The notes: generated by a model from the sequence alone, not told the origin. Shown: positions 54,267 through 63,684, counted from the stretch's first letter. The stretch: 64,000 nucleotides of DNA from Nocardioidaceae bacterium (GCA_030447805.1 JAUJOE010000002.1:62001-126000), one strand, 5' to 3'. Made by a program: numbers and translations.

Positions 54267-55124
54267 TCAGATGCCGATGGGGTGCCAGACGGTCTTGATC
54301 TCGAGGAACGCCCGCATTCGGGCCGTTCCAGGGTCGGCCGACCAGTCCGGCTCGTCTGCCGGACCGAGGAAGACCCGCTTGAGGTTGTCGGCAGCGGCTG
54401 CCTGCAGCTCAGTCCGCAACCCAGCGTCACCGACACCGGTGAGGTCGATCGCGTTGACGTCCATGTGCGAGGCCAGCCACGGCGCCACCTCCGCCGCGCT
54501 TCCGGTCAGCAGGTTGACCACACCGCCGGGGACGTCGGACGTCGCCAGCACCTCGGCGAGCGCCACCGCCGGCGTCGGCCGGGTCTGCGATGCGACGACG
54601 ACGCAGGTGTTGCCGGTGACGATCACCGGCGCGACGACGCTGACCAGCCCCAGCAGCGACGACTTCTGCGGCGCGACAACCGCGACGACACCGGTCGGCT
54701 CAGGCACCGAGAAGTCGAAGTACGGTCCGGCGACCGGGTTGCTGCTGCCGACGACCTGGGCGAGCTTGTCGGCCCACCCGGCGTACCACACAAGTCGGTC
54801 GATCGACGCGCTGACGCCCGTCTCGGCCTGGCGCTTGCCGACCCCCTCGCCGCGCTGCACCTCCTCGACGAACTGGTCCCGCCGCCCTTCGAGCAGCTCA
54901 GCGACCCGGTAGACGACCTGGCCACGGTTGTACGCCGTCTTGCCCGACCAGCTGCCGAACGCCTTGCGGGCCGCCGTCACCGCGTCGCGGGCGTCCTTGC
55001 GGGAGGCTTGTGCGGCGTTCGCCCAGAAGGTGCCCCTGGCGTCGTGCACGGCGTACGAGCGGCCGGACTCGCTGCGCGGGAACGCCCCGCCGATGTAGAG
55101 CTTGTAGGTCTTGCGCACGTCCAA
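54267..55124 (-). CDS. Truncated aldehyde dehydrogenase homologue lacking catalytic residues
   Basis: About 286 residues in clean frame, homologous to the N-terminal half of aldehyde dehydrogenases: KTYKLYIGGAFPRSESGRSY, AVTAARKAFGSWSGKTAYNRG, LVWYAGWADKLAQVVG, EPTGVVAVVAPQKSSLLGL and VPGGVVNLLTGSAAEVAPWL. The oxyanion Asn (usual PWNFP) is replaced in APQKSSL. The sequence ends where the catalytic Glu and Cys domain should begin, so it cannot be an active dehydrogenase. It begins 22 bases after the full-length aldehyde dehydrogenase gene; start TTG 55124 or GTG 55118. Likely a pseudoenzyme partner subunit. Confidence 0.82.
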   Translation of the reverse strand: MDVRKTYKLYIGGAFPRSESGRSYAVHDARGTFWANAAQASRKDARDAVTAARKAFGSWSGKTAYNRGQVVYRVAELLEGRRDQFVEEVQRGEGVGKRQAETGVSASIDRLVWYAGWADKLAQVVGSSNPVAGPYFDFSVPEPTGVVAVVAPQKSSLLGLVSVVAPVIVTGNTCVVVASQTRPTPAVALAEVLATSDVPGGVVNLLTGSAAEVAPWLASHMDVNAIDLTGVGDAGLRTELQAAAADNLKRVFLGPADEPDWSADPGTARMRAFLEIKTVWHPIGI

Positions 55125-55146
55125 CCGCTGCCCGCTGGCGGAGCTC

Positions 55147-56598
55147 CTAGTGGGCAAGGTAGGCCTCCAGCCCGTGCCGACCGCCCTCGCGGCCGTAGCC
55201 CGACTCCTTGTAGCCACCGAACGGGCTGGTCGGGTCGAACTGGTTGAACGTGTTGGCCCACACGACGCCCGCGCGCAACTGGTTGGCCATCCACAAGATC
55301 AGCGAGCCCTTGTCGGTCCAGACGCCGGCCGACAGTCCGAACGGGGTGTTGTTGGCCTTCTCGACCGCCTCGGCGGGGGTGCGGAACGTCAGCACCGACA
55401 GCACCGGACCGAAGATCTCCTCGCGCGCGATCGGTGCGCCTGGGAGACACCGGTGAACACCGTCGGCGCGAACCAGTAGCCCCGGTCGGGCAGCTCGCAC
55501 GGAGCCGACCAGCGCTGCGCCCCCTCAGCCTCGCCGACAGCCGTGAGCTCGCGGATCTTGGCCAGCTGCTGGGGGAGTTGATCGCTCCGACGTCGGTGTT
55601 CTTGTCGAGCGGGTCACCGACCCGTAGCGTCTTCATCCGACGCTTCAGCCTCGTCATCACGTCGTCGAACACGCTCTCCTGGACGAGCAGCCGCGAGCCC
55701 GCGCAGCAGACATGCCCTTGGTTGAAGAAGATGCCGTTGACGACGCCCTCGACCGCCTGGTCGATCGGTGCGTCGTCGAAGACGATGTTGGCCGCCTTGC
55801 CGCCCAGCTCCAGGGTCAGGGACTTCTTCGTGCCGGCGACCGCTCGGGCGATCTCCTTGCCGACCTCGGTGGAGCCGGTGAAGGCCACCTTGTCGACGTC
55901 GGGATGAGCGACCAGCGCCCGACCGGTCTCGCCGGCACCGGTGATGATGTTGACGACCCCAGGCGGCAGATCGGCCTGCTGGCAGATCTCGCCGAAGAAC
56001 AGCGCTGTCAGCGCTGTCGTCTCCGCCGGCTTGAGCACCACGGTGTTGCCACAGGCCAGCGCCGGGCCACCTTCCACGCCAGCATCAGCAACGGGAAGTT
56101 CCACGGGATGACCTGCGCGGCGACTCCCAGCGGCGCGGGCGCGCGGCCGCGGCTCCCGCCTGGTTGCCAGGAGGGGCGGCGTACTCGAGCTTGTCGGCCC
56201 AGCCGGCGTAGTAGAAGAAGTACGCGGCGACGAGGGGTACGTCGACGTCGCGCGCCTCGCGGATCGGCTTGCCGTTGTCGAGCGACTCGAGCACGGCGAG
56301 CTCGCGAGACCGCTCCTGGATGATCCGGGCGATGCGGTAAAGGTACTTCGCCCGCTCCGAGCCCGGCATCGTCGACCAGGTGCGCGCGTAGGCCCGGCGG
56401 GCCGCCGCGACGGCTTTGTCGGCGTCGGCCTCGGTGGCCTCGGCGACCTCCGCGAGCACCTCTTCGGTCGCCGGGCTGACCGACTTGAAGCTCGAGCCGC
56501 TGCCGTCGACGAACTCACCCGCCGATGAACAAGCCGTACGACGACGCCAGGTCGACCACCGCGCGGGACTCCGGCGCCGGGGCGTACTCGAAGGCCAT
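55147..56598 (-). CDS. Aldehyde dehydrogenase, full length (frameshifted)
   Basis: About 480 residues after repair. Motifs: GLFIGGEFVDGSGSSFKSV, VIPWNFPLLMLAWK (oxyanion Asn, in a shifted frame), VLKPAETTALTALFF, DKVAFTGSTEVGKEIARAV (NAD site), SLTLELGGKAANIVF (catalytic Glu), FFNQGHVCCAGSRLLVQ (catalytic Cys), EEIFGPVLSVL and SPFGGYKESGYGREGG. Frame changes occur near 56520, 56160, 56080, 55575 and 55440. ATG 56598 has GGAGACGCC upstream. It lies 11 bases after the deoC stop. Oxidation of the acetaldehyde made by DeoC is the natural role. Confidence 0.88.
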
Positions 56599-56609
56599 GG
56601 TGGCGTCTC

Positions 56610-57583
56610 CTAGTCGAGGGTGAAGTAGTCGTGACCGGCGTACCGGCCGGTGGCAAGCTTGCTGCGCTGCATGAGCAGGTCGTTCAACAGCCGGGAGGCT
56701 CCGAAGCGGAACAGGTGGGGCGTCAGCCAGTCGTCGCCGACTGTCTCGTTGACCATCACCAGGTACCTGATCGCGTCCTTGGCGGTGCTGATGCCGCCGG
56801 CGGCCTTGACTCCGACCTGCCGGCCGGTTGCGTCAGCGAAGTCGCGGACCGCCTCCAGCATCACCAAGGTGACGGGCATGGTGGCGGCTGGTTGCACCTT
56901 TCCGGTGCTGGTCTTGATGAAGTCGGCGCCGGCGAGCATCGCCAGCCACGACGCGCGGCGCACGTTGTCGTAGGTCATCAGCTCACCGGTCTCGAGGATG
57001 ACCTTCAGGTGAGCAGCGGCACGCCCGTCGCTCGTCGCGCGCACGCGGCCTTGACGGCCGCGATCTCGTCGTACACCTTGGTGAAGTCGCCGCTGAGGAA
57101 GGCCCCCGGTCGATGACCATGTCGATCTCGGTGGCTCCCGCCGCTATCGCGTCGGCGGTGTCGCGCAACTTGACCTCGAGCGCCGCCCGGCCGGACGGGA
57201 ACGCCGTCGCAACCGAGGCGACCGCGACTCCGGAGTCCCCGAGCGCCGTACGTGCTGTCGAGACGAGGTCGGGATAGACGCAGACCGCAGCAACCGCTGG
57301 GCAGGAGGGGTCAGTGGGGTCGGGGCGTTGCGCCTTCGCGCACAGCGCGCACCTTGCCGGTGGTGTCTTGGCCCTCCAGCGTCGTCAGGTCGATCATCGA
57401 GACCGCCAGGTCGAGCGCCTGTGCCTTGGCGGTCGTCTTGATGGAGCGAGACGCCAACGTGGCGGCGCGCGCCTCACAACCCACCTGGTCGACACCGGGG
57501 AGCCCGCGGAGGAAGCGGCGCAACGCCGAAGGGGTGGAGACGACCTCCTCGACGTCTGGAGGGGAGAGAACAGGTGCTGCCAC
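56610..57583 (-). CDS. deoC: Deoxyribose-phosphate aldolase (frameshifted)
   Basis: Cleaves 2-deoxyribose-5-phosphate to glyceraldehyde-3-phosphate and acetaldehyde. About 320 residues, the long form. Pieces in order: LRRFLRGLPGVDQVGCEARA, VSMIDLTTLEGQDTTGKVRA, VAAVCVYPDLVSTARTAL, VASVATAFPSGRAALEVKL, AAGATEIDMVIDRGAFLSGD, LKVILETGELMTYDNVRRAS, GADFIKTSTGKVQPAAT (Schiff-base Lys) and VGVKAAGGISTAKDA (second Lys). Frame changes lie near 57330, 57300, 57105 and 57030; 56610-57020 is clean. GTG 57583 is the likely start. It leads the operon deoC, aldehyde dehydrogenase, truncated homologue. Confidence 0.9.
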
Positions 57584-57682
57584 GCCCGAAGTCTGGCTCC
57601 GGCCGAGGCCGCGAAAGCATTCGCCTTCGCGGTGCCCGATCGACGGCCTGGCGGGGTTCGCTCGCCGACTACAGTGAGGTTC

Positions 57683-58322
57683 GTGGCCAACCAAGCAGGC
57701 GCTGCTGCCGGCCCGGTCATCGAGACCTTCGCTCCGTTGTCTGGCCGCGTGCTGGGTTACGTGGCTGTCGGCGCCGGCCTCCTGCTGGCGTTGGCGTCGG
57801 TGTCGGACCCCATCGCCAACCAAGGCACCATCCTTTTCGGCGTCATCCTCTGCCTGATCGCCTGGGTGGTCCTGATCCGCCCGCTGGTGGTGGCGCACAC
57901 CAACGGTGTGGTGCTGCACAACATGGTGAGCGACACGTTCATCCCCTGGTCATCCATCGAGAAGGCCCTCGTGCTGCAGACGTTGCGGGTGGTGACGCCG
58001 ACGAAGGTCTACCACGGCCTCGGCGTGAGCCGGTCGGCCCGCTCGATCGTGCGGGAGTCCAGGCCCGGCCATGCCACCCCGGGGTTCTTCGGTATGGGGG
58101 GCAGCGGAGCCCTCGGACGGAGCGACTCGGAGACTCCGCGGTCGACCCGCACGCCGGCGGCACCTACCAGGCGTACGTCGAGTCGCGGCTCCACGAGCTG
58201 GCCGCAGCCCGCCGGAAGGCTCGCCGAGCGGCTCCTCGACGCAGCCGATGGTGTCCTGGGCGGTGCTGCCGCTGGTGGCAGTTGCGGTAGCTGCCCTCTG
58301 TGCCGGCCTGCTGCTCCTCTGA
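57683..58322 (+). CDS. PH-domain membrane protein (frameshifted)
   Basis: Two membrane segments near the N-terminus (VLGYVAVGAGLLLALASVS, ILFGVILCLIAWVVLIRPL) precede a small bacterial PH-like domain: AHTNGVVLHNMVSDTFIPWSSIEKALVLQTLRV-type strands with KVYHGLGVSRSAR. After frame changes near 58110 and 58215 it continues GGTYQAYVESRLHELAAARRKA and ends with another hydrophobic segment (AVLPLVAVAVAALCAGLLLL), stop TGA 58320-58322. GTG 57683 is divergent from deoC (99-base gap). Many actinobacteria keep such a protein beside deoC. The function is unknown. Confidence 0.75.
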
Positions 58323-58323
58323 G

Positions 58324-60009
58324 TCACTCAACCGTGAGACCCGCAGCCGTCGCCACATCCCGCCGGATCGCCGCCAGCCGGTCAGCCGCAATCCGGCGAG
58401 CAGCGGCCAGTCCGCCAGCGCCGACCGGCACCACGGCCTCGAGGTAGCACTTGAGCTTCGGCTCAGTACCCGAAGGCCGTACGACGACGCGGCCGTTCTC
58501 GCGCAGCCGGTACCGCAGCCCCTCGGTGGGGGGCAGACCGGAGGTGCTGGCGGTGAGGTCATCCGCCTGATCGATGGCGAACCCGCCCAGCTGCGCGGGT
58601 GGGCTGGCGCGCAGTCGCTGCATCGCCTGGGCAATGAGGGAAAGGTCCGCCACCCGCACCGAGAGCTGGTCGGTTGCGTGCACGCCGTACGCCTGCTCGA
58701 TCTCGTCCAGCCGGTCCAGCAGGGTGCGACCCTGCGCCTTGAGCGCGGCGGCAAGCTCGGCCAGCAGGAGTAGAGCGGATATGCCGTCCTTGTCGCGGAC
58801 CAGATCAGGGGCCACGCAGTAGCCGAGGGCCTCCTCGTAACCAAAGGCGAGACCGGGGACCCGCCCTATCCACTTGAACCCGGTCAACGTCTCGGCGAAC
58901 TCGACGCCATGGTCGAGAGCCATCCGGGCGAGCAGTGACGACGACACGATGGTCGTGGCGAACACTCCGCGGACCCCGCGTCGCAACAGCGCGTCAGCGA
59001 GCAGTGCCCCCACCTCGTCGCCGCGCAGCATCCGCCAACCGCGCTCGGTCGGCACTGCCGCAGCGCACCTGTCGGCGTCGGGGTCGTTGGCAACCACGAC
59101 GTCGGCACCGGTCGAGGCGGCCAGTGCCATCGCCAAGTCCATGGCGCCGGGCTCCTCCGGGTTGGGGAACGCGACGGTGGGAAAGTCCGGATCCGGCCGA
59201 GCCTGCTCCGGCACCACCAGCGGAGCGGCAAAACCGGCCTTGACCAGGGATTGCCCAACCAGGTCGCTACCCACGCCGTGCAGCGGCGTGTAGACGAGCG
59301 CCAGATCTCTAGGCCCGGCGGGGTCGGGCAGTTGCGCCAGCGCGTCGACGTACGCCTGCACGATCGACTCGTCAAGCACCTGCCAGTCGGTGCCGCGCGG
59401 GATCGAGTCTGGCGGTCCAACCGCATCGATGCGCGTCGATATCTCGGCGTCGACCGGTGGCACGATCTGGCTTCCGTCGCCGAGGTACACCTTGTAGCCG
59501 TTGTCGCGGGGCGGGTTGTGCGAGGCGGTCACCATGACGCCGGCGACACACTCGAGTCGTCGGATCGCGAACGCCAGCAGCGGAGTTGGCAATGGGCGCG
59601 GCAACACCACCGCTCCGAGCCCCGCTCCGCGGAGCACCGCGGCGGTGTCGCGAGCGAAGACGTCGGAGTTGTGCCGGGCGTCGAAGCCCACGACAACGGT
59701 CCCGCCACCCCCAGTCCCAGCGCCGACAGCGTCGGCACCTCCAGTGTCGATGAGGTACGACGCAAGCCCCGCCGCCGTCTGCAGGACGACAGCCCGGTTC
59801 ATCCGGTTCGGACCTCCCGCCAGCTCACCTCGCAGGCCTGCGGTCCCGAACACCAGGCGCTGGCCAAACCGGTCGTTCAGCTCGGTGAGGACGGCGGCGT
59901 CGGACTCGGCCGCCGACAGCAACCCGCCAAGTTCCGCTTGGGTGTCCGGGTCGGGGTCGTGCTCGATCCAGGACCGAACCTTTGCGCGCAGGTCCGGCGG
60001 AACCGTCAC
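58324..60009 (-). CDS. Phosphohexomutase-family enzyme (phosphoglucomutase/phosphomannomutase), possible phosphopentomutase
   Basis: 561 residues, clean. Alpha-D-phosphohexomutase fold with the phosphoserine loop VMVTASHNPPRDNGYKVYLG, metal loop VVANDPDADRCAAAVP, sugar loop GFKWIGRV / GYEEALGYCV and phosphate loop VVVRPSGTEPKLKCYLE. GTG 60009 overlaps the stop of the GGDEF gene upstream (GTGA). In actinobacterial nucleoside clusters an enzyme of this family often stands beside deoA and deoC where no deoB is present, so isomerising deoxyribose-1-phosphate to the 5-phosphate is a fair inference. Glucose- or mannose-phosphate mutase activity is the conservative alternative. Confidence 0.9.
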   Translation of the reverse strand: MTVPPDLRAKVRSWIEHDPDPDTQAELGGLLSAAESDAAVLTELNDRFGQRLVFGTAGLRGELAGGPNRMNRAVVLQTAAGLASYLIDTGGADAVGAGTGGGGTVVVGFDARHNSDVFARDTAAVLRGAGLGAVVLPRPLPTPLLAFAIRRLECVAGVMVTASHNPPRDNGYKVYLGDGSQIVPPVDAEISTRIDAVGPPDSIPRGTDWQVLDESIVQAYVDALAQLPDPAGPRDLALVYTPLHGVGSDLVGQSLVKAGFAAPLVVPEQARPDPDFPTVAFPNPEEPGAMDLAMALAASTGADVVVANDPDADRCAAAVPTERGWRMLRGDEVGALLADALLRRGVRGVFATTIVSSSLLARMALDHGVEFAETLTGFKWIGRVPGLAFGYEEALGYCVAPDLVRDKDGISALLLLAELAAALKAQGRTLLDRLDEIEQAYGVHATDQLSVRVADLSLIAQAMQRLRASPPAQLGGFAIDQADDLTASTSGLPPTEGLRYRLRENGRVVVRPSGTEPKLKCYLEAVVPVGAGGLAAARRIAADRLAAIRRDVATAAGLTVE

Positions 60010-61574
60010 ACGTAGTCCTCCACTGTCGTGCGGTGCACTGGCTGACGATCGCTGATGGCCCCGATGGCGGCGGTTACCGTCCGATCCCGCCCGGCTGCCT
60101 TGGCCTGGTACAGCGCCCGGTCGGCGGTCAAGCGGGCGGCTTCGGGGTCGGAGGACGTCAGCGGCGTCGCGCCGATAGAGATCGTGGTGCGGACACGCCG
60201 CGCGGCTCGCAGCAGCCGATCGGCGATCGCGGAGATCTCGGCGATGCCGCCAGCCGCCGCCAGCACGGCGAACTCATCGCCTCCGATCCGGTAGATCTGA
60301 TCGCCCTCGCGCAGCTCGGTGGCGAGCACCGTCGCCAAGGTTCGGAGCAGGTCGTCGCCAGCCGGGTGGCCGTAGGTGTCGTTGACCTTCTTGAAGTGGT
60401 CCACATCCATGATGAAGCAGGCGAGCTCGTCAACGCCCGCAGTGTCGGACGCGCGCGACGCCGCTCGACGTAAGTCGTCGGTGAACGCTGCGGCGTTGCG
60501 CAGACCCGTCAGCTGGTCGCGCAGTGCCCGGTGCCTGAGCTCTTGGATGGCGCTGGCGGTGGCCAACGAGCCGGCGGTCTGCGTCGCCAGCAGCTCCATC
60601 GCCGCGCCGATCGTCGCGTCGTGCTCGATCGATCGCGTGTCAGCCGTCATGAGCAGGCCCGTCACTCGTCCCCCAGCCACCAGCGGCTGTACGGCGAGTG
60701 CTCGCACCCCTGCCCGCAACAAGAACTCGTAACCGCGCGGAGCGCTGGCGCCGCCGGGGAAGTGTGACGACGTGCCGGCCTGCACCCAGCTGGCGATCAC
60801 CTGGTGGTCAGCGTCGCTCCAGCTGCACAGCGCCTCGGCCAGCGGTCCGCTCGTGTGTCGTATCGACCAGCTGCCCGTGCTGTCGCAGCGGCTGAGCGCG
60901 GCGCTGGACATCGTCGACAGCTCAATCGCCGCCTCGACGGAGCGGGCCTCGATCTCGGCGACGTCGGTCAGCGCCGACAAGCCGACGGCGATGCGCGCCA
61001 GCCGCTCGGCGAGGGAGGCCGGCGGCAGCCCCCCCACCCTCTCGATACTCCGTCCGAGCTGGGCCGCCGCGGCTGTCATGGTTTCGTCGACGTCGGGAGG
61101 AAGCGTGGTGCGCGACTCGATGCTGACCGCACCGACCACCTCGTCGTGCACCCGCACCGGAGCGCACGCCTCAGCTCGTATCCCCGGAATAGCGGCGATG
61201 AAGTCAGGGTCCGCGCTGACGTCGGCGACGATCTCGCTGTCGCCGGTGGCGATCACCCGGCCGATGACCCCCGTGCCGGGCTGGAATCCGTCAACCACCT
61301 GGAAGTAGCCGCGCGCAGCCTGGCAGCGCAGCCGACCGTCCAACAGCAGGTACACGCTGGGAAGCCCACCACCCCCCCACAGGTCGTCGACCAGTCCGGT
61401 GCAGGCTTCGGCGACGGTTCGTGCCGCCCCGCAGCGAGGGAAGCGCTCGTCGGCCGCTACTACCTGGTCTGTCACATCCGCTCCGCTAACCGCATCCGGG
61501 GGCTCTGGTCCTGTTCGCCGCCGTGGAACCGCTGTCCGCTCAGACGCGGCGAGTCTTCTGGCGGGTGCTCCCAC
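60006..61574 (-). CDS. Diguanylate cyclase with tandem GAF domains
   Basis: 522 residues as written; the first 30-40 are low-complexity and the true start may be a GTG near 61475 (VTDQVVAADERF). GAF-like domain 1 spans roughly residues 45-185 and GAF-like domain 2 about 190-345. The C-terminal GGDEF domain (about 345-500) has RDQLTGLRNAAAF, MDVDHFKKVNDTYGHPAGDD and an intact active site RIGGDEFAVL. The inhibitory I-site RxxD (REGD) sits at the standard distance before it. No membrane segment, so it is probably cytoplasmic. Its stop overlaps the phosphohexomutase start, linking c-di-GMP signalling to this operon. Confidence 0.9.
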   Translation of the reverse strand: MGAPARRLAASERTAVPRRRTGPEPPDAVSGADVTDQVVAADERFPRCGAARTVAEACTGLVDDLWGGGGLPSVYLLLDGRLRCQAARGYFQVVDGFQPGTGVIGRVIATGDSEIVADVSADPDFIAAIPGIRAEACAPVRVHDEVVGAVSIESRTTLPPDVDETMTAAAAQLGRSIERVGGLPPASLAERLARIAVGLSALTDVAEIEARSVEAAIELSTMSSAALSRCDSTGSWSIRHTSGPLAEALCSWSDADHQVIASWVQAGTSSHFPGGASAPRGYEFLLRAGVRALAVQPLVAGGRVTGLLMTADTRSIEHDATIGAAMELLATQTAGSLATASAIQELRHRALRDQLTGLRNAAAFTDDLRRAASRASDTAGVDELACFIMDVDHFKKVNDTYGHPAGDDLLRTLATVLATELREGDQIYRIGGDEFAVLAAAGGIAEISAIADRLLRAARRVRTTISIGATPLTSSDPEAARLTADRALYQAKAAGRDRTVTAAIGAISDRQPVHRTTVEDYV

Positions 61575-61653
61575 GGTAATACCCCCTCAAAGGTGACCGG
61601 ATATTCGCACCGCCGCAAGCGCTCTGGCGCGCTCAAGCGCCGTAAGCGTCAGG

Positions 61654-62097
61654 TCACTGCCCAAGTGACCGGCACGGCCGCCGCCGCAGGTCCTCGACGT
61701 AGTCCGCGGGTGCACCAGCCACCTCCGCCGCCTCGCTGAGGATGCCGAGATAGCTAGCCGAGGGCAGGCCCCCCTCGTAGGCGTCGAGGACGTACATCCA
61801 GGCCACCTGCGCGCCTTCGAGGGTGTGTACGGGGAGTCGGACCTTGCGGTAGACCTGCGTCTCCCAGTCGTCGAGTCGCTGCTCGTCCTCGGGGGTGATG
61901 TCGTACAGCACCACGAAGACCTGCGACGTGGGGTGCTCGACGATGGTGGCTAGCGCGCCGTCCCACCCGTGGTCCTCACCGGCGAAGGTCAACCGCCACC
62001 CGACCAGCCAACCAGTCCCACGCAACGGCGAATGGGGGCACCGGGCGCTCATCCGGTCGGGGTCCATGTTCGGGCCGTAGGCGGCATAGAGCGGCAC
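61654..62097 (-). CDS. Gamma-glutamylcyclotransferase-like protein
   Basis: 147 residues, clean. Begins PLYAAYGPNMDPDRMSARCP, matching the YGSN/YGPN glycine-rich loop of the AIG2/GGCT fold, then LVGWRLTFAGEDHGWDGALA, the strand VFVVLYDITPEDEQRLDDWE with the acidic residues expected at the active site, and VAWMYVLDAYEGGLPSASYL. Members release 5-oxoproline from gamma-glutamyl amines, but many bacterial homologues are untested. The ATG at 62097 lies back-to-back with lpdA, only three bases apart, if lpdA starts at 62101. Confidence 0.82.
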   Translation of the reverse strand: MPLYAAYGPNMDPDRMSARCPHSPLRGTGWLVGWRLTFAGEDHGWDGALATIVEHPTSQVFVVLYDITPEDEQRLDDWETQVYRKVRLPVHTLEGAQVAWMYVLDAYEGGLPSASYLGILSEAAEVAGAPADYVEDLRRRPCRSLGQ

Positions 62098-62100
62098 GGC

Positions 62101-63516
62101 ATGCAGGTTATCGTGGCTCGGGTGACTCGGGTGGTGATCATCGGCGGTGGTCCGGGGGGTTATGAAGCAGCCCTCGTGGGTGCCCAGCTCGGAGCCGAGG
62201 TGACCGTCGTCGAACGCGACGGGCTGGGCGGTTCAGCTGTGCTCACCGACTGCGTGCCGTCAAAGACGCTGGTCGCGACCGCAGAGGTCATGACGTCGGT
62301 GCAGGAGTCTGCCGAGCTCGGCGTGCGGCTCGCCGCGAGTAGTGATCCAGCGGCAACTGCTGCCTGCGTCGACCTGAAGGCGGTCAACGCGCGGGTGATG
62401 TCGTTGGCTGCCTCCCAGTCGGCTGACATCGCGCGGCGGCTGGCGACGGAGGACGTGCGGGTGATCGAGGGTACGGGGCGGTTGGACGGCCCCGACACGG
62501 TCGTCGCCATCGGCGCTGACGGCAGCGAAGAGCGGTTGCAGGCGGACGCCGTACTTCTCGCCACCGGCGCCTCTCCACGCGTCTTGGAGTCGTCGCCGCC
62601 CGACGGGGAACGCATCTTGACGTGGGAACAGGTTTACGGCCTCGACGAGGTGCCGCGTCGCCTGATCGTCGTCGGGTCCGGTGTCACCGGCGCGGAGTTT
62701 GCCAGCGCGTACACCGCGCTAGGTGTCGACGTCGTGCTGGTGAGCAGCCGGAACCGGGTGCTGCCGGGCGAGGACGCCGATGCGGCCACGGTCCTCGAGA
62801 ACGTCTTGACCCGGCGCGGGATGACCGTGCTGAGCGAGTCCCGCGCCCAAGGGGTACGACGCGACGGTGACCTGGTGCGCGTGACGTTGACCGACGGACG
62901 CGAGCTGGAAGGCTCGCACTGCCTGCTCGCAGTCGGCTCTGTGCCCAACACCACCGGGCTGGGCCTGGAAAGCGCCGGCGTCAGCCTCGGCCAGGACGGT
63001 TTCATCACTGTCGACCGGGTGTCGCGTACGTCGGCCAGGGGGGTCTACGCGGCTGGTGACTGCACCGGTGTGTTGATGCTCGCCTCGGTGGCCGCCATGC
63101 AGGGTCGGATCGCGATGTGGCACGCGCTCGGTGACGCGGTGACCCCCTTGGACTTGAAGTCCGTCTCGTCAAACGTGTTTACCGCTCCGGAGATCGCCAC
63201 AGTTGGCTGGAGCCAACATGCCATCGAAGCCGGCGAGATCGAGGCAGCGACGGTAGTGCTGCCGCTGGCCGGAAACGCGCGAGCCAAGATGCAAGGCGTT
63301 CATGACGGCTTCGTGAAGTTGTTCTGCCGGCCGGGCACTGGAATCGTCATTGGCGGAGTTGTCGTCGGACCACGGGCGAGTGAGCTCATCCACCCCGTGG
63401 CGTTAGCGGTGGCTGCCCGGCTCACCGTCGACGACCTTGCCCACGCGTTCACGGTCTATCCGTCGATTTCCGGGTCCGTCGCGGAGGCGGCGCGCAGGTT
63501 GCACACCCGCCGGTGA
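62101..63516 (+). CDS. lpdA: LpdA-like flavoprotein disulfide reductase family (NAD(P)H quinone reductase type)
   Basis: About 471 residues, clean. FAD site RVVIIGGGPGGYEAALVGAQ, NAD site RRLIVVGSGVTGAEFASAY and second FAD site TSARGVYAAGDCTGVLMLAS. The redox disulfide is lost: the usual CxxxxC reads GGSAVLTDCVPSK, keeping only the second Cys. The C-terminal HPTxxE pair is YPSISG. This is the pattern of mycobacterial LpdA (Rv3303c), which acts as a quinone reductase, not as lipoamide dehydrogenase. Possible starts are ATG 62101, GTG 62113 and GTG 62122; the last gives the most usual N-terminus. Confidence 0.88.
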   Translation: MQVIVARVTRVVIIGGGPGGYEAALVGAQLGAEVTVVERDGLGGSAVLTDCVPSKTLVATAEVMTSVQESAELGVRLAASSDPAATAACVDLKAVNARVMSLAASQSADIARRLATEDVRVIEGTGRLDGPDTVVAIGADGSEERLQADAVLLATGASPRVLESSPPDGERILTWEQVYGLDEVPRRLIVVGSGVTGAEFASAYTALGVDVVLVSSRNRVLPGEDADAATVLENVLTRRGMTVLSESRAQGVRRDGDLVRVTLTDGRELEGSHCLLAVGSVPNTTGLGLESAGVSLGQDGFITVDRVSRTSARGVYAAGDCTGVLMLASVAAMQGRIAMWHALGDAVTPLDLKSVSSNVFTAPEIATVGWSQHAIEAGEIEAATVVLPLAGNARAKMQGVHDGFVKLFCRPGTGIVIGGVVVGPRASELIHPVALAVAARLTVDDLAHAFTVYPSISGSVAEAARRLHTRR

Positions 63517-63569
63517 TCCGTAGCCTCGCCCGCTCCCACGGACTGACTGACCTCACCCGCTCCCACGCT

Positions 63570-63628
63570 CGATTTGGCGCGTTGTGCAGGTGTTCCATGC
63601 CCTGGGTCATGCATACCGCGCCAAATCG
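63570..63628. terminator. Inverted repeat downstream of lpdA
   Basis: Arms 63570-63581 (CGATTTGGCGCG) and 63617-63628 (CGCGCCAAATCG) are a perfect 12-base inverted repeat around a 35-base spacer, 53 bases after the lpdA stop. Possible terminator or extragenic palindrome. The arm length and spacer nearly equal those at 40362-40414. Confidence 0.5.
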
Positions 63629-63684
63629 CTGCTGAGTACCTGCTCGGGGGTCCGTTTAACGCCCGGGGTCGATTCCTTTAATTG

